The notes beneath the pieces were generated by a model. The model made no database searches and had not been told where the DNA came from. It saw only the letters and a list, made by a program, of their open reading frames with translations. A DNA stretch of 64,000 bases from Mesaphorura yosii (taxonomy: Eukaryota; Arthropoda; Collembola; Poduromorpha; Tullbergiidae): assembly GCA_009869945.1 (NCBI GenBank), contig WIXG01000028.1, forward strand, positions 1 through 64,000. The letters run 5' to 3'. A program made the position numbers and the translations under genes. Shown here in pieces: positions 22,797 through 35,616 of this stretch (the stretch's first letter is position 1; each line of letters begins with the position of its first letter).

Positions 22797-24010
22797 ACTA
22801 GTGGATCCTGACTGATGACTGCTCTTGTCAACTTTTGTATATAATTTTGAACTTGTATTGTTACGCAAAGGATTTTTCTGCACATGACGCGCGGGGATGT
22901 CCGAATCCCCACAAGTTCTAAAATATAAGTAGTATGCTTCCATATCAAATTTTTATAAACTTCTTGCCGAATTTGTAATTACATGTACGCAATGAAATAC
23001 TGAATAAAAAAGGAATATGTTAATTGTTACTTCATTGAAATTGAAATTCGTCGCCAGATTTTTCCGGGTTGCTGACCATCTTGAATTTGAAACTCAAAGA
23101 GAACCGAATAATGGCAGTCCAAAAAGGAATTCGAACGCGGAAAAAGCTAAATGTGGCTTATATTTGCGTTTTCTAACAAATGGGCATCCGTTGCCTATGC
23201 AGTACAGAGTCAGTCGAAACTGAAGTTTGAACTCATCTCATTTTTCCTGTCGTGTGATGCAGAATGCATGCAGACTTTCATGCCCAATTGCGTTGAGTTG
23301 AGGATGCTGAACAGCGGTTTTCAGATTAGATTATTAGACGAGGATACATAAAAGTGCAATCAAAGTTTACACATGCTTCGCCGTTAAGTCTCGGATAAAC
23401 AACACTATTAAACGAGGTCATTGATTGGTGCAGTGTGCATTCAGTCTTCAGGCGTCCGCTTCCTCATTTTTTGGCTCACACTTGAGTACTTTTGAGCGGA
23501 GACGCCTGCTTTGCATCAGCGAAAGCAATAACCAATAACATGTGGCGGTACGGGCGACGACGGGTGAACCGAGAGTGGAGTCATGATTAGCATTTTTGCA
23601 AACTGAAGGCATGTCGTGGTGCCGGTATCAGTTACAAATGCAACATGATGTTTACCAGTCGATGCGTGCGATCATTTTATTTTTGGCAAGCGTCAGAACA
23701 AAATGAGAAAATTAGTTTCTTTCAAAGCTTCTCCGAATTGAGATACGCTTACATGTCCATCGAACCGACAAATGAGACCGTGCAATACTACAGAGATTCC
23801 AAAGTGAGTCATGGCATGGTGTGACGAATGGTCACAAGTTTCGATGACGAAAGTTGTTGCCGAAATTTATGTTCCTTGTAATTGGAACAATTTTATGACG
23901 CCTGTATAACAAGTAGCAAGTACATATCATGTGTGACAGCATGGGCTTTACCAAGCCCAAGATCAAGAGAAGTGTGGCCAAGATTAAAATAATGAGAACA
24001 TCAATCAGAA
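22797..24010. other. Intergenic stretch without recognisable gene
   Basis: After the Fcf2 3' end I see only short open frames (for example 23017-23223 and 23151-23351, plus) with no known domain. No splice-supported exon set was found. Confidence 0.45.
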
Positions 24011-24020
24011 CGCATCGCTG

Positions 24021-24105
24021 GTAAGGGGGGATTCATTGCGGGATGGCCCCTCAGACTATTTTTAGCTCAGGGAGGAGTTCATTGCTGGGTGGCCCCTTGG
24101 GCTAT
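24021..24105 (+). repeat. Diverged tandem duplication, two units of about 39 bp
   Basis: Units at about 24021-24059 and 24067-24105 share the pattern G-rich run, ATTCATTGCGGGATGGCCCC / GTTCATTGCTGGGTGGCCCC, then a GGCTAT or GACTAT end. They differ at several positions, so the duplication is old. It sits at the left edge of the 1-kb transposon-like unit. Confidence 0.7.
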
Positions 24106-24136
24106 AAACCCGAATACTCATCTGTTTTTTTAGTAG

Positions 24137-25146
24137 AATTGAACGTTGATCAATCAACGTTGACGTTGAATGCGTAGCATGTGTCACATTTTAATGTGCA
24201 AAGCACAACGGGTCTGTGGAGAGAAGCCGCTCGGGTGCTCGCCAAAATGGGAAAGAGTCTGGGCGACGAGCGCGTTTTCGGTCTCAATGGCGCTCCACGA
24301 CACAACACGATTTTCTTTCTGGTCCTTCTGGCCTGTTATCAGGGTTTCCTTCGTGTTGTGACCTCCGGCAAATTGGATTCGGACTTGGCCTTCATATTCA
24401 ATCAGAAAGTGTTTGAAAAGCTCTATTTGGGGTTTCTGGTCACCAAGTCCGAGTCCAAAGTCGGAAATTTTGAAAAATTCTGGGGGAAGTCCCTCTTTAA
24501 ATGGAAGCTCCATTGACATTCGAGTGTAAGTGAATGGAGCTGAAGGCCTTCCCTTTCTGCATTTCCTATTTTACGTTTGCTTTGAATGCCCCTTTATGTT
24601 ATTGAATTGTTTTCAAGATTTAATGCTTTTGTTTTGTGTTTCAGGGCTTCCCGTCGTCGCCCGGCCTGAACTCTTAACCATCACCGTCATTCTCAGCAGT
24701 TACAATTACGCAACACCCAAGTCTATGTCTCAAATGCTCGAAGAAGAAGGGGACCGTCCGGTCGCCGCCAGGTTCAACTCAGGGAAGTGGTTCCCCCCTG
24801 AGGGCGGTGGGAAGTCGCTCCCCCCCCCCCTTCCACGCGACCTGGCCCCGGGATAGAGCAGCAGCAGCAGCTCCACCCGCGCCGAGAGTGACCACACGTC
24901 AGTCTGGACTTAATGTGACGGCCGAAGCGACGATTTAAAGTTAACGAATAGATTTATGTTTAATTTAGATTATTTTAATTGATTTCTATCGCGTGTGCGT
25001 AGACTTGCATACTCTACCACGCGATCATGTGATCTTTGTGTCATTTACGATCTTTGGTGATCTTCGCGACTACAATCCTCTGTTGTGACGAATTTTCTGA
25101 GTCGAATAAAGAATTCAGTTCCCATTTTAAAAAATTGAACGTTGAT
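24137..25146. mobile_element. Possible degraded transposable-element unit bounded by 14-bp direct repeats
   Basis: The 14-mer AATTGAACGTTGAT occurs at 24137-24150 and again at 25133-25146, enclosing about 1 kb of unusual sequence. Inside are a hairpin (AACGTTGA, loop TCAA, TCAACGTT at 24142-24161), a segment open on both strands for about 111 codons (24181-24519), a GC-rich part with a C10-like run and a CAG run (24810-24875), and an AT-rich end. From about 24913 the end resembles a retroelement terminal repeat: it opens TGTGACGG and has AATAAA at about 25106, followed by AATTCAGTTCCC. The right copy lies next to an A-rich run (TTTTAAAAAATTGAA). The repeats could be a target-site duplication. 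I recognise no transposase or reverse transcriptase, so the element class is uncertain. Confidence 0.35.
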
Positions 25147-27097
25147 TCTGTTGAAGCAATTCAGGCCTGAAGAGATCGGTCCATCAGTCGCGATCACGAA
25201 CGCTGTCGGCGCCACAGCCGTCGTCTACGTACAAATAGAAACGCCAAAGACGAGATTTCGGTGCGCCCTTTGTTAAAGCCAAAAAATCCAAACCAAACAA
25301 TAAAAATTGGACAGGTGAAAGTGCTCAATCGAAGACAATGACTCACGCATGTCCACGGGCACATTCGGCTCTCTGCACGCGAAATTCTTTGACGCTGTGT
25401 CATTTCAGTTGTGCACCACCTTCGCGTGAGATTTGATGAATCATTTGTTTACTCATGGTCAGTCTGGGTCGTCAATCTTCGGCCGAAGCAAAGGAAAATA
25501 CACAGAGATTGTACTGTGACCAACTATTTACAAATGGAATGAATCTGGGTGGACAAACGACCGATAAATTCAAAATTCCATAAAGTTCACTTGTCAGTGA
25601 TGAACGATAAAGTCTTGTATCATGTCTCAACTGGGAACAGCAAGCCGGGCACAATTAGTGCAGACGGTTAACAAGGCCATCAAATTCAGGCATTGAGCAC
25701 GTCTACAGATGACTGTCGCCAAGTAAATTTTCTCCCATACTGAAACAAATACAACAATTCGATGCATCGCCACCCCAGACGCTCATGAAAGGTTATTTTT
25801 ATCCCACTGATGAGTTGTTGGAATGTGTATGGAATTCAATGCATGTAATGCATTTCGTACATTGTCTCGTGTCAGACTCCTTGTCGCTTATGCATTTCAT
25901 GAACACGGTTCTGATTTCTTGTTATCTCGGGCAAGACACTTGACAAGAAGGGATGAGAAATGAAATTAGGCGTGGCGTGAATGCTGGTGGATGCGTTTCC
26001 CTGTAAATCCTTAGCCATGCACACGGCTGGATAGTTTCAGATTATATCTGTTCTATGAAAGCGTCTGCCGTGTTCCAGGCGTAAAAGCAGGCAGCCAAGC
26101 CATGCAAGCATAAACCCATTTAACTGTTTAAACAATGAGGCCCATTAAAATGACAATGACAAAAGCTCGTCCCACATGGCGATAATGATCCTGTAACCTG
26201 CTCTACTTTAATAGTTAACGTTTATTACAGTCTCCATGCATTGTTTCATTGTTCCACAGGGTCCATGAATTGGATTCTGCCCGACTTCCTTCACACCGCC
26301 GCTGCACTTGTTAGTTCGCCATCGGAATCGCATCCTTCTGTTAAAATATTTGTGTCGTTCAGCATCGCACATTTACGTCAAGTGTTATTTACATTAGTAC
26401 CAAAGGGGAAATGTTTTGACGTATAAATAAATACTGTGCTCATATTGCACGCATCTCACCAGCCACCAGCACACTACCACCACCAGCATGATTCTTGAGA
26501 TATTCTCTTCGCATTATGCCAAGCATGTATGCATTATTGCATCTTGCATTGTAACGCACGAGCTGAACATGTTTGGAACCCACAAAAGAAAATCACACCA
26601 CAATCACACATAACCTTGTGCGGACAAAATGAAGATTTTGTGGTATTTAAACTTGCATGGACTGATTTATGGATAAATTCGCACACAATTAGTTTCCTAA
26701 AAAGAAGTTTAGTACAGGCGTGAAAATTTATTTTATTCAGTGGTAATTTGCGTACGCTTTCTACAGTGACTGTCTACGTGTGATCAGTATCCTCGCATCA
26801 TGTTTCTGCCCACGTTACCAATTCTCGTCTCGAATAAGTTCGCGAACGTAGAAACCACTGAAAAATGAACCCTCGAGTGTCGAATTATCGTGAGGCCAAC
26901 GGAAGGACGCAGTGGACAAGTGATTAAGAGTTTGCGAAACGCGAAATGTGAAGTGAAAACATAGAATTCATAGCGTGTAATAATTTTCTACTACCAACAT
27001 TCCCGTATTTTCGTATTTTTAGAGTAGGTTTTGTATTGGACAAGTGACAAATAATTGAGAGAAAGAAGCCTGCAGCCAAACTCGAGAGATCTGAAGA
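25147..27097. promoter_or_regulatory. Gene-free region upstream of class II PI3K
   Basis: No supported coding exon. The last few hundred bases should contain the PI3K promoter and 5' UTR. Small open frames (for example 25194-25403 minus, 26241-26426 plus) have no recognisable content. The regulatory role is inferred from position. Confidence 0.4.
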
Positions 27098-30000
27098 ATG
27101 GGCGATGCTCAAGCCATGGAAAATGGGAGTGGTGGTACGAATTACCCCGATCCACAGGCGGAAAAGCAGTACTTGGAGGACTTGGCGAAGGCCACCAGAC
27201 TGAGTCTGGAGTGCTACGAACAGGAGCAACAACTCAGGAAGAAGTATAGTGAATTGGATTTCAGCGACGCTCAAAGTGGGACCACCGCGGCCAGTGCTGG
27301 AACTGATGAACCTGACGCTGTGTTTGGATCTGGAAGGAGACTATCACAACCCGAAGGAGCTTCATTAAGTAAATCTGCGATTTACGGTTGTACCTGCCGC
27401 TTCTGCTTTTGTCCCACGCTTCCATTCCTGGCCCGCCCAGCTTTGCATAATTACAACTAAAATTTACCTAATTTCAATAAATACAAAGCCGACGCTTTAC
27501 ACCAAAACGTAATGCACACTTCGTGACTTAAATTGCCATCGCGCACCTGTGCTGCATTCAATCGCCGGCTTGTGCTGGAGTATGACTTCTGGCTTGATTA
27601 GATCGTGCTGTGTGTTAAAATGTCAATAAGTGGTTAATGTCCTCGATCTTCCTGAATCGTGTGAATTAGTCATGTATTATTTCTATCCGCAGATGATTCC
27701 AAGCACACTTCGCGACAGGCGTTGGACTTGAAAGCTCGACCAAGGCCATTCGCACGAGGAACTTCATCCGGTGTAGAAGGAAGCATCATTTCACCACCGC
27801 CTACAAGCTTCGTCTCGCCGATCACTGGTGTCGGAACCACAATTCAACCTCCGCCGACGGCGTTCAGGAGACAAAGAAGTCTGCCGCACCGACACCGACC
27901 TCCTGATTACCCACTGCAACAGCCGTCATCACCTTCTTCGCCGGGTAATGTGACGACGACGACCGCCACTCAAGGAATTGGATTCGATCCAATAACAAGT
28001 TCGGCCGCATCGTCACTGCTCCCATTCAAAACCAACATTGCGCTCGCAAACACAAATCCTAGCAATCGCAGTGTCACTAATTCAAATAATGATGATCTCA
28101 TTTCACTCGTCAGTCCGAAAGTTACTCCGAAATTTGACAAAACTAACGGCGGTGGATCTGCGAACTTTCTAAGTTTCTGTGATAATTTATATTCGACTCC
28201 AGTAGATGATACGGCGTTGTGTTTGTACTCTCCGTCGTCGTCGATTAGCAACAGTGTGATGAGCCAACGCAGCTCGTCACACTCGCCCTCGCCGCTGACA
28301 CCGTTCGCTGGTGCCAACAATAAGCCGCCGATACTTTCGACCAGCAGCACACGATCGCCTTTCACTCCGTTCGCAAGTAACGGGTATCCGTACCGATTTC
28401 CGAACAATCCAAATGTGCCAAATTTTTTAAGTAATACGCCATCGCCTTTAGCACCAACTTCTCGGTTTCCGGCATCAACGTCGCCTGCGGTTGGCAACAT
28501 GCTGAGCGGCTTGAACCGATCCAATTTGTCACATTCACCGTCACCGAGCCCATCGTACTTCTCACCTATGCAATCTTACCTGAATAATGGGCCGCGCCCT
28601 TTAACGGCTGGACCCTCGCCTGTACCTGCCTCAATTCGGCCAAATTCCTCAAAGGACTCATCTCCTTTCTCACCCAATGGGCCGAACGAAGCAAACGGCC
28701 CAAAATCGTCAGTTCAATGCACACGTTTGTACCAAGGAGTGTTTGATCAGCTAAAATCTATGTCGGGGAATGAAGATCTCATTGACCTTGGCAATGGTGA
28801 CGGCAAAAATATCTTGGAATACTTTGATCCATTAGTTATTCGTGAGAAATGGGCAGAAGAGCGGGAACAGAAAAGAATTAGACAAGAACGGCTTGAGAAA
28901 GAGGAGCAGCGCCAACAGACGCAACAAGAAATGACAAAGGAGAGCGACTATGATAATGCAGGGGCTGCTTCAATTCAGTCTTACGGGTCAACCGCCACGA
29001 CTGCGTTTTCTTATAGGCCTGGTGCGGGCACATCAACAGCGGCGTCCACTCTTGAGCGACATGAATCACAGCCCATGTCATTGTATCCAAGTTTGGACGA
29101 ATTCATGGGTCCATCAAACGGCGGACCTGATAATTCATCATTTTACGACGCCTACAACCCACTCGATTATCTGTACACGGTGTCGTGTTCCTCACCTTCA
29201 GCCAATTCAGTCTACGAGACTTTGGGAACATCGAACCAATTGACATACGAAAATGGAGTCAGGAGATCGTTGGGCTTCTCGCATTTCTTCAGTCAACATC
29301 CAACGCCAGTTTTGCCGCCTGCGTTACCACCCCGAAATTCCACTGACAGTTCATCACCATCAAGGCCATCCTCACCACAGCCATCAATCTCTTCGGCCAC
29401 ACAAAACGACTCCAAAATCATGCTACGTCTCAAGAGTATATCACACGATAAGGTTAGTCATCATACCCTGAGACGTTTCGAAGGGGGTCCTGAGACCACT
29501 TTTTCCCCTTGAGGGCCGAGGGGTGGTCCTCGGCCCATTAAGAATACATAGGGGGAGTCTAAAGGGGCGGGTGGTTGACCAGGTCTTGAGGGAGGGTTCT
29601 GGGGTGATAGGGGACATTGAGGTTTCGGGCTATGTTAGTCATTAGTCGTCAGTAAGAAATTTGATCGATTAAAGGAGTGTTAGAAGGGCATAAACCTATT
29701 TACGTTTAAAGTGCGCCGTGTTCTTTGACTGCGTTCCACAACACTCAGTTGATTTATTCGTCCTAACTCGAATATCTGAGTTCACGAGGCTGAGGCTGTT
29801 GAATTTCTAAAAATAAGAAAAATGTCGCGTAAAAGAACCTTCCATGATTGCCGGGAACTCGAGGCATTTTGCTGCGCAACTTTCCAGAGAACTAACAATG
29901 AAACATTAAAAGATTTTTCTTAAAGTTCATTCGTCGAGGTTAAGCAGTCACGTACGCAGTTTCATGCCTACTATGCTGCCACCGTTGTGTATATTTGGTG

Positions 30001-33000
30001 CTCAATGTAATGTTGGCAAGTTTCAATGTTGACAAAGTATTTAAAGCGAGCAGCAAACGAAAAGTTCCATCATTCATCTAGAACTTTCTGAGAAATCAAC
30101 TTCTGTTTCCAAAGGTGGAACTTTTTGATTTGGTATGTTCCACTTTCCCATTGACCCTGCCCTGTCCAACACAACGTAGACTTCGATCAATGACTAATGA
30201 TCCTAATGATCTTGCTAATGCTTGTTTGCAGGCAAAACGTTCGGGCAAGTTGTACGAAAACATCGAATCCATTCGCCATTTCGCGTCGACGGACAATGAG
30301 GCTCAGGCTTTCTACGAAATGGTTCGTGACTTGCGATGTAAGTTCTTCCATTCTTTGTAACCTTTATGAAAAACATTGGAAGATTAAGACTGATCCATTA
30401 ATTGATAATTGCGTATAATTTCTTTGCGTGATCTTAGTTTCCCGACGGCACGTTGACACATCCACCAACAAAGGCTACATCAAGAGTCCGACGATAGAGT
30501 CAAAATGTTGCACCAAGGGGTTGAGCTTGAGAGTGACCGTGTGGCCCGAAGCGATTGGGGCAGCGGCATGTGCTTCAGCGTCAGAGCCAGTCACCTTCAC
30601 TTGTGATGGTGAGTGCATCTTGTTCCTACCCGAATTGGAACCTGTGTACTTCTGTGACGTACTAGAATAGAGTTTAATACCTGTGCTTTTGTTCAGTGTC
30701 TTCGACCGTGGACATGGTAATTGAACAAAGTATCGTAGAGTTGGACGTGGAAGGTTCAGCACGGGACTACATCTTCCGAGTCAAAGGATGGAACGAGTAC
30801 TTGGATGCTGACATTCCATTGGCAGACTATCAGTTTATTCAGCACAACATCAAACTGGACCGAGATGTTCACCTAGTTTTGGGAACACGTTCAGCGCTGA
30901 GAAAGGACTCGTGGGCAAGGACAGTAAGCAGCTTCTCATCTTATGCTCGGACTATTCAGTTTATGCGTGACAGTCTACTCAAGCTTTATGTCTTACTTTA
31001 ACAGCCACGGGACGACGGGAACTCTGTGAATATTCAAATCGATGACATTCTTCCGGAAATACAGTCCAAGACAATCGACCATTCCCAACTTTGTATTCCT
31101 TTGGAAATTATTGAACGAGAGGCTGATCGAATCAAAGAAACTTTGAGCAATCAGTATTTTGGGAACAACAATGGAAAGGCGGATATGGAGCCACCGCACC
31201 TGAATCCAAGCATGATTGTGCAGCCAGTGAAAGCTGTTTGTGTCTTGCTTGGTGAAGTCGTCACAGTTGAGATTGTTCATTGTCTGGATATTTTTGTCAA
31301 AACTTGCGAAGACTGGAATGTAAAGACTAAATCAAGCTCGCCAACGGGTGATCGCTCCTTCTTCGATTCTGACTCTCGTCGCCGTACGAAAGTTGGAGGT
31401 GACGTCAACAGTAGGCTATCTTACGTTGAAATAATTCCACTACAAAGACGCAACAGTGCTGAGGAAACGCTGAAAGATGTAATTCTGCGAGCGATTGAGA
31501 ATGTTCGGGAGGCAGTTCGGGCTCTGGTAGAAATGTACTCGAAATCATTCCCCGTCAGTTTTCGCATGAAGGAAATCACTGACAAATCAAGAATGGAACT
31601 GAAAGATGGTAAGCAACTTGCATTCTATTTGTGAGAAGTCAAAACATTTGAAGTAATTTCGATTGCCTTTTAGGAACGGTACAAATGTCCGATATGGGAG
31701 ACTCATTTTTGGTGAGAGTTGGAGCCGTGCACAGATTAAAGCCAGAATGGACAACAACGTACATGAATTATGTGCTTACGGCAGAGATTTACCACGGAAC
31801 TCGTTTTATGAGCAAAGTCGCAAGCTCTACAGTCGATGTCACAAGAAGCGACAATCACTGGTTTTTCAACACAATTGTTTTTGACGCTTGGTTGGATTTC
31901 AGTAATACGGCCGTGTGTATTCTGCCTCGAGAATCCAGAATTGTTTTCTCACTCTATGGAAGGAAACCCCAGGAGGAAGGTGGTCGAGATCAAAAACCAA
32001 TGTGGACTACAGTCGAATTGGGCTGGGCCAGTACACAATTGTTCAACTTCAAAGGGTAAGAAGCCAAAATGTCCCCAAAAGAAAATACTCTTCTTAACAT
32101 TGACGCACGGAACGTGAATTTGTGAATCCAGGTTGATGGCACAGGGCAACTGCTTGCTACCGTTTTGGCCGGTTGGATTAGTCCAAAAGCGCCTGGGCCC
32201 TGCTCCAAATTCTTCTTTCTCGGCTGATGGTCAGGCTCCATTAATTAGTAAGTATTTTAGCGTTAATTGTCTCCGCTTCCTGTAAAGAGAGGATATAACT
32301 CTTCTCCATGATTTTTCTAGCAATTGAATTCAGCGACTTTGGCTGCGACCTTTACTTTCCTGAAGTGCCACAAGCTCTTCCAATCTCAAGAGACATACAG
32401 ACTTTGGACAGCAACTCCCAAGTTATCCTTAAAGACATCGTTCAAGACAACACCTTCACGAGATACCCTCCTGAAGACCGCGAAGTTTTGTGGGAGAAAC
32501 GCCACTACCTTTATGCCTACCCGACTGCATTACCAAAAATACTTCTGGTGGCTCAGCTGTGGGACTTTGCAAGCTTAGGCGAACTGCACGCGCTGCTCCA
32601 ACATTGGACAGCGTTGGAACCAATTGACGCGTTCCAGTTGCTTTTGCCCTGGTGAGACTTTGGGACATTAGGACATGATAATATGCTAAGCATTTCATAT
32701 ATAAATTTGACTATCTCTTACTTTTATCATTTTAGCTTTCCGGACTGCAAAGTTCGAGAACAAGCGATTCAATGGATTTCTGGAATGGGAGACGAAGAAC
32801 TGATCAATCTACTGCCACAGCTGGTTGAAGCGCTGTCATACGAAACTTTTGACTTGTCACCACTGGCAAAATTTCTGCTCAGCAAATCATTAAGCTCTCT
32901 ACAAATATCACATCATCTCTTTTGGTTACTTGCGTCGCAAGTTGGACTTGGGAAATGGGTTAAGGAATTTGAATCTGATCATATAATATCGAAGTTGCCC

Positions 33001-35616
33001 GCTTCGCCCATTGAAAATACTTATGATCCGAAACGAAGAAGACTGGAACTGATGCTAAATTCCTTGATGGTCATGTCTGGGGAGAAGTGGAAGCATGCAC
33101 TGTTCGCTCAATACAAAATGATAGAGGTAACATTGCCGAAACCTAAATAATCTCCATAAGATTAATTCCATGGTCTTTATTTCAGGGCTTGGCTGGCATC
33201 GCAGCGCAGGTCAAGGCTGCCAAAGATTCTGCTCGCACAACCATACTTACAAACGAATTACGAAAACTAAGTGCCAACATGTTCGATTCGGGAGAATCGT
33301 ACCCATTGCCGGTATCACCATCAGCGTTTGTGAATGCGATTGACCTGAAAGCGTGTTCATATTTCAACTCCAACGCTCTTCCATTAAAAATCGCTTTCAA
33401 AACTGCCCTTCAAGAAGGCGGTTCGGTTTCAACCATCTTCAAGGTATTTAACTCCTTCCATTAACCATTTGGAACGTTCGTTCTTTGTAAAGTTAAGTCG
33501 TTGATCTAATGTTTTAACTTTTAATGTTTTCAGTTGGGAGATGATTTGCGACAGGATGCACTCACAATTCAAACGATTAGAGTAATTGAAAAATGGTGGT
33601 TGAAGGACGGCTTGGACTTGCGTATTCTTACATTCTCCTGTGTGCCAACTGGATTTAAGCAAGGTAAATGTCCTGCATTGAGACGTGAACTTATATGAAC
33701 TCAACATAAAAATGTCATGCCATACTATTTCAGGGATGGTCGAAATGGTGACTAATGCGGAAACTCTATGCAAAATTCAAGCTGAACACGGAGTCACAGG
33801 TGTCTTCAGAGACTCCGCCATTGCAGAGTGGCTTGCAAAAATGAACCCATCTACTTTGGACTACCGTCGTGCCATTGATAATTTTACGGTCTCGTGTGCA
33901 GCATATTGCGTCGTCACGTATATTCTTGGAATCTGTGATCGGCACAATGACAACATCATGCTAACCAAGAAAGGGCACTTGTTCCATATTGACTTTGGAA
34001 AGTTTCTCGGCGATGCTCAAATGTTTGGCAATTTCAAGAGAGATCGCACACCGTTTGTCCTGACTGCAGATATGGTCTATGTAATCAACGACGGAGAAAA
34101 GGGCTCACTGCGCTTCCATCGATTCGTGGAACTATGCTGCATGGCATTTCGCATTATTCGTCGAAACGGGAATAGCTTGCTAAATCTGTTCGCTCTCATG
34201 GCCACTGCCGGTATTCCTGGCGTGGATCTGAATTCTGTGTCATACATTGAAACTGCATTGCTGCCAGAGTGCTCAAATGTAGAAGCTGCTGCGAGATTTA
34301 CCCGCTTTATTGAAGAGTCATCAGGGTTAGTAACATCTGAAATTGAATATGCTAATGTATGGCCTGGTTAAATATTTTTCTTTTTCAATTTGATTTCTTG
34401 CAGAAACTGGTTTACGCCAGTGAATTTTTTCCTGCATAGTTTGGCTCAGCTAAGGTTTTCTTCAGAGTCAAATGAAGATCCAACGAAATTAACCTTTGTT
34501 CCAACAATTTATACGTAAGTTACTTTATAATGACACTCGATAAAAATTGCAACGAACTGGCTGACTTTTTATTCTTGTGGACAGAATGGAGACTGACGGC
34601 AGAATTGAGCGAGCTTTGGTCGTCACATTTGAAAAGAAATATGACCCTGAAAAATATTACCTTTACACGATTAAGGTGAGTGATTAGTGGCCACGATTAA
34701 TACATCCCTGTTAAGCCTACATCTTACTAACACGACCTTTCAGATCAAACGTAAAAATCAGGCTGATTGGAGTTTTGTTCATCGCACCTACAAGGAATTC
34801 CTAGAGTTTCATTCCAAAATGTGCATAAACTTTCCGATGGCTGTCAACACCTTGAAAACACTTCCAAAGGGAGCTGGCTTGGGAAGGTCCAACGTGAAGC
34901 ACGTTGCAGAGAAACGAAAAGTCCACCTCCGAAGCTTCCTGGAATCGTTGTTCTCATTGGCTGATGAAATTTCCCACTCGAATCTTGTCTACACATTTTT
35001 CCATCCATTGTTACGAGACGAGAAACAGCATATGGGTGAAGAATCTGAGAGAAGATCGAGCGCCAGAGGTAACACCAGTACTTCGGGTTTATAAGATTGG
35101 TTAATGGAAGTACATAATTCAGTGTTCAAATAAATCGTTCTAGCTTCGCTGACGAAAAATCCAGCTCGCATTCATGGTCAACTTAAGTTGAGCCTTGAGT
35201 ACCAGCGGGGAGCACTCTTGGTCCTTGTTTTGCACGCCGTAGATTTGGCTTGTCCGAATAACCAACCACCTTCGCCCTACGTCAAGGTTTACTTGCAACC
35301 AGACGCTGGGCGTGTCACAAAGCGTAAAACGCGAGTTGTTCGTCGAAGCCAGCATCCAACATTCATGGAAATGGTGAGCTTTCGCAAATATCCAAGACCA
35401 CGTTAAAAATTATATTGGCATGTCTTTCCATAGATTGAATACCGCCTGCCACTGGAAATTATTCGTCAGAAAACACTTCAAGTTTCGGTATGGCATCATG
35501 ATCCGCTTCAGGAAAATAATTTCCTTGGAGGAGTATCCATCAAGCTTTCAACAGTGGCACTTGATCGAGAAACTACAGACACCTACGTGCTTGGGAACAT
35601 CACTTCCTCGGCCTGA
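27098..35616 (+). CDS. PIK3C2: Class II phosphatidylinositol 3-kinase (PI3K-C2)
   Basis: Nineteen exons join in phase to about 2098 aa: 27098-27368, 27693-29452, 30115-30132 (18 bp), 30232-30337, 30438-30608, 30697-30923, 31005-31608, 31674-32055, 32132-32247, 32321-32651, 32736-33126, 33186-33443, 33534-33663, 33734-34325, 34404-34514, 34585-34675, 34744-35068, 35144-35373, 35434-35616. Order: a UIM-like helix (EDLAKATRLSLE, residue ~30), a long Ser/Pro/Asn-rich region (90-680), Ras-binding domain (~730-850), C2 (~1055-1235, SFLVRVGAVHRLKPEW), helical PIK domain (~1240-1430), kinase (~1465-1790) and, specific to class II, PX (~1830-1945) and C2 (~1970-2098). Kinase motifs are intact: LPLKIAFKT with the ATP lysine, GDDLRQD, the catalytic loop CDRHNDNIM and HIDFGKFLG. 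The enzyme makes PI3P and PI(3,4)P2 on plasma membrane and endosomes during clathrin uptake and trafficking. The disordered N-terminal half is longer than in most relatives. The 18-bp exon rests on splice sites only. Intron 2 (662 bp) carries a GC-rich hairpin. Confidence 0.97.
29513..29536 (+). repeat. Perfect 9-bp inverted repeat in PI3K intron 2
   Basis: GGGCCGAGG at 29513-29521 and CCTCGGCCC at 29528-29536 are separated by GGTGGT. The surrounding 29480-29640 is unusually G-rich (runs such as AGGGGGAG, AAAGGGGCGGG) compared with the AT-rich introns nearby. It could be a repeat relic or a structured intronic element placed just past the exon 2 donor. Confidence 0.75.

Noticed and set aside
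24181-24519. 111-codon frames on both strands as a conserved gene
   Set aside because: Both frames are open at once in a repeat-like GC-biased segment and neither resembles a known protein, so I list it only as part of a possible mobile element.
27970-28524. 184-codon minus frame under PI3K exon 2
   Set aside because: It mirrors the low-complexity coding exon of PI3K and has no domain of its own.
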